Assembly (NCBI GenBank): GCA_016930835.1
Contig: JAFGGA010000144.1
Location: 1 to 52,502 of the forward strand
Source of the DNA: Deltaproteobacteria bacterium
GTDB taxonomy: Bacteria; Desulfobacterota; DSM-4660; Desulfatiglandales; HGW-15
Reading direction: 5' to 3'
Length of the DNA stretch: 52,502 bases
Positions within the stretch are counted from its first letter, which is position 1. Each line of letters begins with the position of its first letter. Shown piece after piece: positions 34,957 to 41,503 of the stretch. The notes beneath the pieces were generated by a model. That model was given only the letters and a program-made list of their open reading frames with translations, had not been told where the DNA came from and searched no databases. The translations under genes and the position numbers were made by a program.

Positions 34957-35721
34957 ATGTCAACCAATCTTTTTGATCTAACCGATAAAATAGCCCTGGT
35001 CACCGGTGCCAGCCGTGGTATTGGCGAGGCGATTGCCGGACTTTTGGCGGAGCAGGGTGCTCATGTGATCATCGCTAGTCGCAAGATCGACGGCTGCCGC
35101 GCCGTTGCTGATGAGATAATTCATAAAGGCGGCAGCGCGGAACCATTTGCCTGCAATACAGGAAATATGGAAGATATTGCTGCCATCTTTGCTTATGTTC
35201 GAGAAAAACACGGTCGACTGGACATCCTGGTCAATAATGCCGCTACGAACCCCTATTTCGGCGATATTCTGGATACCTCGTTATCGGCCTTTGAGAAGAC
35301 CGTGGATGTGAATCTGCGAGGTTATTTTTTCATGTCCATCAATGCCTGCAGGTTGATGAAAGAAAAAGGAGGCGGCGCCATGGTGAATGTGTCCTCCGTC
35401 AATGCCTTTCAGCCCGGCGTAAATCAAGGTATCTATTCCATTACCAAGGCGGCCGTGGTCAATATGACTCGGACCTTTGCCAAGGCATGCGCCGTCCATC
35501 ATATTCGAGTCAATGCCATATTACCCGGCCTGACTCGGACCCAATTCTCCGAGGCATTATTCCAGCATGAAGAGCTTCACAGAGAGGCTATCGAGACGAT
35601 CCCCATGCGCCGTCATGCCGAACCGCGTGAAATGGCCGGAACCGTCCTTTATCTGGTCTCCGACGCGGCCAGCTATACCAATGGTGAATGCATTGTGGTG
35701 GATGGGGGATTGACCATTTGA
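34957..35721 (+). CDS. Short-chain dehydrogenase/reductase (FabG-like)
   Basis: 254 residues, classical SDR. The nucleotide motif TGASRGIG is at 16-23 and NNAA at 93-96. The active-site tetrad is N119, S147, Y160 and K164 (YSITK). The C-terminal SDAASYTNGECIVVDGG is typical of FabG-like 3-oxoacyl reductases and 3-hydroxyacyl-CoA dehydrogenases. No acidic residue obvious enough to fix NAD rather than NADP was identified; S41-R42 after beta 2 leans to NADP. In a beta-oxidation operon, with a MaoC R-hydratase nearby, oxidation of R-3-hydroxyacyl-CoA is a reasonable guess. Confidence 0.9.
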   Translation: MSTNLFDLTDKIALVTGASRGIGEAIAGLLAEQGAHVIIASRKIDGCRAVADEIIHKGGSAEPFACNTGNMEDIAAIFAYVREKHGRLDILVNNAATNPYFGDILDTSLSAFEKTVDVNLRGYFFMSINACRLMKEKGGGAMVNVSSVNAFQPGVNQGIYSITKAAVVNMTRTFAKACAVHHIRVNAILPGLTRTQFSEALFQHEELHREAIETIPMRRHAEPREMAGTVLYLVSDAASYTNGECIVVDGGLTI

Positions 35722-35818
35722 TTCGGCTTTTATGATGTGGATACCCCTTCCATGCTTCTGCCCCAAATATGCTGATGACTATGAAAAAGGAGGATCGGTG
35801 GGCTGTCCGATAACCTTA

Positions 35819-35853
35819 GATCCTTCTCCCACTTCAGGGGGGAGAGGTTAGGT
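35819..35853. repeat. GC-rich hairpin in the SDR-flavoprotein gap
   Basis: CCTTCTCCC and GGGGAGAGG (35821-35849) form a hairpin like those at other junctions of the operon. The rest of the 219-bp gap is unremarkable up to the AAGGAG site at 35929. Confidence 0.45.
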
Positions 35854-35940
35854 AAACGGGGTGTCAGTCCGTTATCCAGATGCTTCAAAGTACCATTTTT
35901 TGAAATCCTGATTTTCCGTATATTCAATAAGGAGACAACC

Positions 35941-37095
35941 GTGGCAAAGCGAATCCTGAAAACGAGACTATGTGACATGCTCGGGATCGAATATCCGATC
36001 CTCAGTGCCGGAATGGGCCCTACGCTGATCGGTGAAAACACCGGTGCCCCCGTTGAACTCGTCGTCGCCGTGTCCGAAGCCGGTGGCCTGGGTGTATTGG
36101 GAGGAAGCGGATTTACGGTGGATGAGCTTCGCGATGCCATTCGAGAGATTAAAAGGCAGACCGATAAACCATTCGGCGTGGACCTCCTACTTCCCAAAAA
36201 ACTCAGTTTGGGTGGACCTTTGGAATCGGATACGATTCAGGAGATACCGCTTCGCAAGGCCATAAAAGAATTACCCAAGCCTTACCTGGATTGGTTGCAT
36301 AAGGTCATGGAAGAGCTTAACCTGCCGGATACGAATGTCACGTTAAAACTGAACACCACCACCATGCGCCCCAAAGAATCCGTTCAGGTTTGTATCGAAG
36401 AAAAGGTCCCTCTCTTTTGCGCGGGCTTGGGCAACCCCGGTTTCATGGTTGAAGAAGCACACGCTGTCGGAATGAAGGTCTTGGGCATCACCGGCAATGC
36501 GAAAAACGCCAAACGCATGGCTGAATCCGGCATTGACCTTTTGGTGGCCCAGGGGCACGAAGGGGGAGGGCACACCGGCCGGATCGGGACCATGGCATTG
36601 GTGCCTGCCGCCATTGATGCGGCAATACCTGTTCCTGTTTTGGCCGCGGGTGGCATCGGTGATGGCCGGGGGCTGGCTGCCGCCTTGGCCTTGGGTTGTG
36701 TCGGTGTTTGGGTGGGCACACGATTTTTGACCACAAATGAGGGAGGGGCCTTGGAAGTCAATAAGCAACGCATTATTGATTCCGCCGATGAAGGCACCCG
36801 CGTCAGTACGGCCTATACGGGTAAGACCTTAAGGGCCAGCCTAAATAAATTCCATCAACTTTGGGATGAATCCGGGCTTGATCCGCTCCCGTTCCCCATA
36901 CAGGTCTTAATATCATCCACACTTCAATGGAGCTTTATTGAGGCCAATCAGGTTGACTATATTGGAGGTTTGGCAGGGCAAATCTCCGGTATCATCCATG
37001 AAATCAAGCCGGCCCGCCAGGTCCTGGAAGACATGGTGGAAGAGGCCGTGGATATTCTGACTCGAAAATTGCCGCAGACCGTAATCACCAAGTAG
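35941..37095 (+). CDS. Nitronate monooxygenase / FabK-like flavoprotein
   Basis: 384 residues starting at GTG 35941, with AAGGAG seven bases upstream. It is an FMN TIM-barrel of the 2-nitropropane dioxygenase family. The N-terminus is GIEYPILSAGMGP, followed by SEAGGLGVLGGSGF. The active-site loop is AQGHEGGGHTG, with H206 and H211. The phosphate-binding end has VLAAGGIGDGRGLAAALALG and GVWVGTRFL. The family includes nitronate monooxygenases and flavin enoyl reductases (FabK). At the end of a beta-oxidation operon, reduction or isomerisation of unsaturated acyl-CoA is plausible. A segment of some 60 residues (~88-150) separates the first strands from the rest. Confidence 0.85.
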   Translation: MAKRILKTRLCDMLGIEYPILSAGMGPTLIGENTGAPVELVVAVSEAGGLGVLGGSGFTVDELRDAIREIKRQTDKPFGVDLLLPKKLSLGGPLESDTIQEIPLRKAIKELPKPYLDWLHKVMEELNLPDTNVTLKLNTTTMRPKESVQVCIEEKVPLFCAGLGNPGFMVEEAHAVGMKVLGITGNAKNAKRMAESGIDLLVAQGHEGGGHTGRIGTMALVPAAIDAAIPVPVLAAGGIGDGRGLAAALALGCVGVWVGTRFLTTNEGGALEVNKQRIIDSADEGTRVSTAYTGKTLRASLNKFHQLWDESGLDPLPFPIQVLISSTLQWSFIEANQVDYIGGLAGQISGIIHEIKPARQVLEDMVEEAVDILTRKLPQTVITK

Positions 37096-37120
37096 CGCTC
37101 GTCCGGAAATGGCCACCCAA

Positions 37121-37148
37121 CCCTCTCCTCGGTTTCTCTGGGAGAGGG
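37121..37148. terminator. Hairpin at the end of the beta-oxidation operon
   Basis: CCCTCTCC (37121-37128) pairs perfectly with GGAGAGGG (37141-37148), 25 bases after the last stop. There is no T tract, so it may be a REP-type stabiliser or a rho-dependent boundary rather than a classic terminator. Transcription from the minus-strand gene converges here. Confidence 0.45.
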
Positions 37149-37240
37149 CAGGGTGACGGGGGAGCAACAAAAGGTTATGTCGTTAAAAAAACGGATGTTC
37201 TTAATAGGTTATGGCGTGAACCTCACGTGGTTGGCCATCG

Positions 37241-37573
37241 CTAACGCCCACTCCTGCCTCTTCCGGAAATATCCCTTCCTGCAAGAGGATTGTATAGTTT
37301 TATGATTGCAAATTTCATAACATCTAGGGATTTCATATCCAATATAATATTCATTAAGATATTATTTCCTTCTTCAGGAAGTACGCAAGCATTGTTGGCA
37401 TCAAAGGTTAACCCCTCAAACCCCTTTACCAATTTTTTTTGGTCCTTGTTCGTCATGCCTACTCGGACTGCTTTTTTCCCATCGATTTCTTGAACCTGGT
37501 CGGCCAATCCAGCAGCTTCGATTTTTTTGAGTTTTTCGTCATCCAAAAATACATTAATGTAAAAATCCGCCAT
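37241..37573 (-). CDS. Small cytoplasmic protein of unknown function
   Basis: 110 residues, acidic and lysine-rich N-terminal two thirds (MADFYINVFLDDEKLKKIEA). AAGGAGG six bases before the ATG supports real translation. No family was recognised, and there is no signal peptide or membrane helix. The last ~18 residues are rich in G and R (AGRDISGRGRSGR) and are encoded by DNA resembling the intergenic repeats near 18300 and 19237 (shared TTGCAGGAAGGGA). The present C-terminus may therefore be a read-through into inserted repeat DNA; the ancestral protein may have been ~90 residues. Confidence 0.65.
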   Translation of the reverse strand: MADFYINVFLDDEKLKKIEAAGLADQVQEIDGKKAVRVGMTNKDQKKLVKGFEGLTFDANNACVLPEEGNNILMNIILDMKSLDVMKFAIIKLYNPLAGRDISGRGRSGR

Positions 37574-37914
37574 AAAAAACCTCCTTCAAAATGAAATGTT
37601 GTTGATTCAGTAATGTCCGTTTACTATTTTGTTTGAAACTGTAATCAGCCCCTTAATGTCTTGGTTTTTTCGTTTGTCGAATTTCAATCTTATAATTGCA
37701 TGGATAATATACATGAATGATATCTGTTGTCAATTTTGATTATCTCATAAAAAGCCATCACACCGGTCCCATGTCAAGTACGGGATAGACTGCGGCCGGG
37801 GTCCAGATATCTTGTAACTATCTGAAAAGACTGAATTCTGGCCTTCACCTCTCTGCGTGGGGACGCGCACGGGCAGGCCGGAATGAGAAAAATAGGTGTT
37901 TTCAGATTACCCGG
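37574..37914. other. Intergenic region containing a MITE-like copy
   Basis: 341 bp between two minus-strand genes. The half next to the small gene is AT-rich and presumably holds its promoter. The other half is the repeat listed at 37752-37904. No gene was found. Confidence 0.55.
37752..37904. mobile_element. MITE-like repeat, copy 2, with internal insertion
   Basis: Aligns along its length with 41176-41303: shared CACCGGTCCC-like start, CGGGATAGACTGCG, GGGTCCAGA, TGTAACT-like and TCTGAAAAGACT blocks, and GGCCGGAATGA end. About 30 extra bases (acctctctgcgtggggacg region) sit where copy 3 has the compact TTCGCC loop. Confidence 0.65.
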
Positions 37915-38409
37915 TTAGACATCTAAGTCTGAGACCTTTTTACTCAACATTTCGATGGTACGATGTCTTCCTTTATTTGGGCCTCGCTTCTCAATCTCTT
38001 GGATCTTGTCTTCTAATTTATTTTTTAGGATCAATTTCTGCTTCTTTGCAATTCTTATTTCCATAATAATCAAGGGAAATTGAATGATGAACACACCCAT
38101 CCAGGCCCAAAGAATCCACTTCCCAATCTTGCCGTGATTTTCAACCGCATATATCAACATCAAAAGCGACATAAACCAAAACAAAAATAAAACTACATGC
38201 ATGGGCCATGAATATTCACATGCCTCGATTTTTAGAACCCGTCGATTCCACTCGGGAGATAAACGAAGAAAAAAATAAAAACTCACCAAAGGAATTGCCA
38301 TGAAAGGGCCAAAACACAATGCAATACCGAAAGTCAGGATAGCCTGCGCAATGATGATCGCTGTTCTGTCAGAAGTGCTTCGATAAAGAAAAATTCCCCG
38401 AACTGGCAT
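37915..38409 (-). CDS. Small integral membrane protein of unknown function
   Basis: 164 residues from ATG 38409 (AGGTG upstream); a GTG at 38442 would add 11. About four hydrophobic helices are seen at 16-34, 35-50, 69-88 and 97-117. A charged C-terminal coiled coil (120-150, rich in K and E) would be cytoplasmic. No catalytic motif or known family was recognised. Neighbours share no clear function. The stop lies ten bases from a MITE-like repeat. Confidence 0.65.
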   Translation of the reverse strand: MPVRGIFLYRSTSDRTAIIIAQAILTFGIALCFGPFMAIPLVSFYFFLRLSPEWNRRVLKIEACEYSWPMHVVLFLFWFMSLLMLIYAVENHGKIGKWILWAWMGVFIIQFPLIIMEIRIAKKQKLILKNKLEDKIQEIEKRGPNKGRHRTIEMLSKKVSDLDV

Positions 38410-38531
38410 CAGATCACCTGGATATCTAGCGGTGTGGCTCACAGACCTTGAGATGCGAGCTGGCCTGTATGAAGCTGTTTGATATAGGTTCTAATGAATA
38501 CCACCTGTTTACTGGTGATATTTATTTTTTC

Positions 38532-38978
38532 TCAGTTATAGGCTAGGCGGGTCTTTTCATCAACCAATGTCGGTTTAATGATAGCCTGCCATTCGTTACT
38601 GTTCCATGTTCCCATTATTTTGTGCATCTTCAAGTATTTTTCCGGTATAGGATGTGTTCCGTATACGACTTCAAGGCCATATTTCGCTTTGATATAGTCA
38701 TGAAAATATGTGATATGAGGACATGGCGGATATCCAACAATAAGGCCGGTGGCCAGATGAATAATCTCTGCTCCGTTTGTTATCATTTCATCCACGGCAT
38801 ATTCAATATTACCCCCGGGACACCCATCGCAACTGGTGTATCCAACAACCTCGATTTCCATATCCTTGTATCTGCTGAATGCACCTTCACGGTCTTTTAA
38901 GGACCGAAAACATTTTCCTCCGGCACATCTCCGATAACGGTCACAAATCATGATCCCAATCTTGTTTGTTTCCTTCAT
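38532..38978 (-). CDS. CGGC domain protein (metal-binding)
   Basis: 148 residues, matching the CGGC-domain family of small cysteine-rich proteins from anaerobes. Cysteines are C12, C18 and C23 in CDRYRRCAGGKC, C50 and C53 in YTSCDGCPGGN, and C86 in GYPPCPH. They look like a metal or cluster site. AAGGAG precedes the ATG. The family's function is not established; a role in metal sensing, storage or redox is possible. It is encoded alone on the minus strand, 122 bp upstream of the membrane-protein gene. Confidence 0.85.
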   Translation of the reverse strand: MKETNKIGIMICDRYRRCAGGKCFRSLKDREGAFSRYKDMEIEVVGYTSCDGCPGGNIEYAVDEMITNGAEIIHLATGLIVGYPPCPHITYFHDYIKAKYGLEVVYGTHPIPEKYLKMHKIMGTWNSNEWQAIIKPTLVDEKTRLAYN

Positions 38979-39421
38979 TTATTCTCCTTTATCATTATGA
39001 TGATAATTGCCGGAAGTACAAAAGTTATCCATGATACCGAACCGCAAGGATTAAGTTTAGATCAAATGAGTGATGCTACTAAAATTCCCCATGTAGAACA
39101 ATAATAAAAATGTATTTGAGCAAACTACTCGCTAAGAGGATTTAAAAATTTTTCGGTTTTACTACGGAGAAACACACGCTTCCTGTCCAAGATGATTAAC
39201 ACTGGTAGATTTCGCCACCCAAAAAAGACGCAAGGCTTCAAATGCCAACCATAAATTTTGTTGAGATGAGACGCTCTATTATCGGGTAGATAATAGACTG
39301 ATCAATGCGATATGGTGTTCATCCATTCATCACCCCCCCCCTCGCGGGAGGGTTTAGGGGGAGGGATTTTATCCGGTAGCCCCTATCTTTTTATCGCATT
39401 TGGGGCTCCTGAAGACCGTAT
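38979..39421. other. Non-coding gap with one repeat
   Basis: 443 bp. The promoter of the CGGC gene is expected near 38990-39100. A GTGTCCA-type repeat copy is at 39315-39371. Nothing else recognisable was seen. Confidence 0.5.
39315..39371. repeat. GTGTCCA-type repeat, copy 4
   Basis: Begins GTGTTCATCCATTCATC, with a CCCCCCCTCGCGGGAGGG core and TTTAGGGGGAGGGATTTTAT. Same order as copies at 25971 and 41329. The right end (TCTGGATGGAC) is not present. Confidence 0.55.
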
Positions 39422-40474
39422 TTATTTGTTAAACAGTTTTAAAAATTCCCCATAGCCTTCTTTTTCCAAATCCTCCACAGGAACAAATCGTAACGCGGCT
39501 GAATTCATGCAATATCTTAAGCCCGTGGGCGGCGGTCCGTCATCAAACACATGGCCGAGATGGGAGTCGGCCTCTTTACTACGAACCTCCGTCCTGACCA
39601 TGAATAATGTCCGGTCTTCCTTTTCCACGATGTTTTCAGGTACCAGCGGTTTGGTGAAACTCGGCCAACCCGTACCGGAATCGTATTTATCTAAAGAACT
39701 GAAAAGGGGCTCTCCGGATACGATGTCCACATAGATGCCGGGTTGCTTATTATCCCAGTATTCATTATCAAACGGGTTTTCCGTTCCGTCTTCCCGGGTC
39801 ACGTGATATTGGAGCGGGGTCAATCTTGATTTCAGGTCCCCTAGGTCTTTCTTGCTTCCGCTGTCGCGCCAAATCTCATCCAGGAATTGATCACGCCCTG
39901 AGCCATTCCGATAGTACCCGTAACGAATCGGGTTTTCCTGATAATAATCCTGGTGGTACTCCTCAGCTTTGTAAAAGGTCGACGCCGGAATAATGGGCGT
40001 GATAATGGGCTTGCTAAAGATCTTTTTTTCAGCCAGGGCCTGTTTGGATTTTTCAGCCAGGAGCTTTTGCTCTTCATTCAGATAAAATATGGCGGAGGAA
40101 TATTCTTTTCCCCTGTCCACGAACTGCCCACCGGGGTCAGTGGGGTTGATCTGTCGCCAGAACACATCCAATAACTTCTCGTAAGTGATTTTTCGGGGGT
40201 CATACACGATTTCAATGGCTTCGAGATGACCGCCTTCTGCATAATTATTATAGTTCGGGTTTTTGCCGGTGCCCCCTGTATAACCGGATGTTACAGATAT
40301 CACACCGTCCAGTTCTTCAAAGGGTTTTTCCATGCACCAGAAACACCCGCCAGCGAAAATGGCTTTTTCCTGAGAGATCGCGTCCTTTGCCTGAGTCGAA
40401 TCTGTCTTCAACCAAACAAGTAAAAATCCCAACAAAAAGACGATGCTTACAATGTATATGTATAAGGTTTTCAT
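39422..40474 (-). CDS. msrAB: Membrane-anchored methionine sulfoxide reductase MsrA-MsrB fusion
   Basis: 350 residues from ATG 40474 (GGAGG seven bases upstream; an ATG 21 bases earlier lacks a site). An N-terminal hydrophobic helix (5-23) anchors or exports it. The MsrA domain (about 35-195) has nucleophile C44 in [13 protein letters not shown], and reduces methionine-S-sulfoxide. The MsrB domain (about 210-345) has [10 protein letters not shown] and catalytic C322 in [11 protein letters not shown], and reduces the R-epimer. The zinc CxxC pairs of many MsrB proteins are absent. Position outside the cytoplasmic membrane suggests repair of exported proteins. No thioredoxin-like reducing partner is coded nearby. 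Confidence 0.93.
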   Translation of the reverse strand: MKTLYIYIVSIVFLLGFLLVWLKTDSTQAKDAISQEKAIFAGGCFWCMEKPFEELDGVISVTSGYTGGTGKNPNYNNYAEGGHLEAIEIVYDPRKITYEKLLDVFWRQINPTDPGGQFVDRGKEYSSAIFYLNEEQKLLAEKSKQALAEKKIFSKPIITPIIPASTFYKAEEYHQDYYQENPIRYGYYRNGSGRDQFLDEIWRDSGSKKDLGDLKSRLTPLQYHVTREDGTENPFDNEYWDNKQPGIYVDIVSGEPLFSSLDKYDSGTGWPSFTKPLVPENIVEKEDRTLFMVRTEVRSKEADSHLGHVFDDGPPPTGLRYCMNSAALRFVPVEDLEKEGYGEFLKLFNK

Positions 40475-40804
40475 GATGGAACCTCCATTTTTCATTCTCT
40501 TGTTTTTCTTAAGGGCAATATAAGCACGATATCCGGGATGGGAAGGGGAAGGGGTATTTATTTCCAGTGTGTCTGATGTCGGGTCTGGGAGTTATTGGGA
40601 TCAGAAAAAAATAAAGCGAAATTTTTCTGAAAAGTCCGCCTCCATTTTAGCGCATTTGAATGACTTTTTCCGCCTCGGCCCTTCTGAGTTTCCGATGTCC
40701 AGAACAGGATAATGAGGATTTGCAAGGATCAGGAATCGAGAACTCTAATGTAGTTTCAGAATCAGCAAGAAATGACATTCAAATAGCATTATTTAAAAAA
40801 ATGC

Positions 40805-40833
40805 TTGACATCATTTTTGTAAATGGTTAATTG
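40805..40833 (+). promoter_or_regulatory. Candidate promoter far upstream of the giant gene
   Basis: TTGACA (40805-40810), 17 bp, then TAATTG (40828-40833), at the edge of the AT-rich stretch. If used, it would give a leader of about 660 bases crossing the palindrome and both repeats. Confidence 0.22.
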
Positions 40834-40895
40834 AATATTTCATTTTACTATTTTTATACCTCCATATATATGTCAATATTTTCCAAATCTTTGAT

Positions 40896-40915
40896 GATAT
40901 TATTAAATGATAATA
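40896..40915. repeat. AT hairpin
   Basis: ATATTAT and ATAATAT (7 bp) around the loop TAAATG, 30 bases upstream of the large palindrome. Confidence 0.4.
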
Positions 40916-40944
40916 TTATTTAAGGATATTAGATGAATAAATAG

Positions 40945-40978
40945 GTTATAAATATAATGAATTCATTATATTTATAAC
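40945..40978. repeat. 34-bp perfect palindrome
   Basis: A fully self-complementary sequence of 17 bp per arm with no spacer, centred on GAATTC at 40959-40964. The left arm is GTTATAAATATAATGAA. It could be a dimeric or tetrameric protein site or extrude a cruciform. It lies about 525 bp upstream of the giant gene. Confidence 0.85.
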
Positions 40979-41175
40979 AATATTTTAAATATTAAATCAT
41001 TTTCAAAACATATTCTGTAGTATTAATGAGTTATTTATACGTTATTAATATAGTATCATTCCATGATTGTTATTAAAGATACTATTGATATTGGAAATTG
41101 GCATAGTCCGTCTTTTCATTTCTTAACGGTATTAACTTAAAGCTTCTTCAGCTTTGATAAGGTTGACGAACCCGT

Positions 41176-41303
41176 AAAAAGTCGTCACCCCGGTCCCGTA
41201 TCCAGTGCGGGATAGACTGCGACATGGGTCCAGAACTCATGTAACTGTCTGAAAAGACTGGATTCCGGCCTTCGCCGGAATGACAAAAACGCATGTTTTC
41301 CGA
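41176..41303. mobile_element. MITE-like repeat, copy 3
   Basis: Compact copy related to 37752-37904: GTCGTCACCCCGG at one end and TTCGCCGGAATGAC at the other, with CGGGATAGACTGCGAC and CTGAAAAGACTGGATTCC inside. The ends form an imperfect GTCAxxCCGG inverted repeat. Confidence 0.65.
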
Positions 41304-41328
41304 CTATTTACAAGACCATCAAGGTTGG

Positions 41329-41409
41329 TTCCCATCCATTAATCCCTCCTCGCCGGGCATGAGAGGGCTAGGGGGAGGGATTTTCGGATATTTCTGGATG
41401 AGCTAGACC
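41329..41409. repeat. GTGTCCA-type repeat, copy 5
   Basis: TTCCCATCCATTAATCCC at the left, a core of CCCTCC..GAGAGGG, then GGGGGAGGGATTTT, and TATTTCTGGATGAGCTAGAC at the right. It is the same order as copy 1 at 8566-8629, with extra bases before the right end. Confidence 0.6.
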
Positions 41410-41489
41410 AGGCATCATGCTGGGGTAATTGTTTGGTTTTTCCTCCCGACTCCGGAGGAAACCTGGCGCTAACACTCCTAAAATCATAC

Positions 41490-41495
41490 GGAGGA
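41490..41495 (+). promoter_or_regulatory. Ribosome binding site deciding the giant-gene start
   Basis: GGAGGA ends two bases before ATG 41498 but eight bases before ATG 41504. The latter spacing is standard, and it starts a good signal peptide. Confidence 0.65.
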
Positions 41496-41503
41496 AGATG
41501 AAA

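Larger units (their letters stand above)
40475..41503. other. 1-kb non-coding region upstream of the giant secreted-protein gene
   Basis: No gene was found on either strand. It contains a TTGACA promoter candidate (40805), a very AT-rich stretch (about 40790-41110) with small hairpins and a 34-bp perfect palindrome (40945-40978), a MITE-like element (41176-41303) and a GTGTCCA-type repeat (41329-41409). The base composition differs sharply from the neighbouring genes. Confidence 0.6.

Noticed and set aside
36343-36797. Overlapping minus-strand frames inside the nitronate-monooxygenase-family gene
   Set aside because: Several competing frames in the same place with H/P-rich composition, typical of antisense shadows in a G+C-rich gene.
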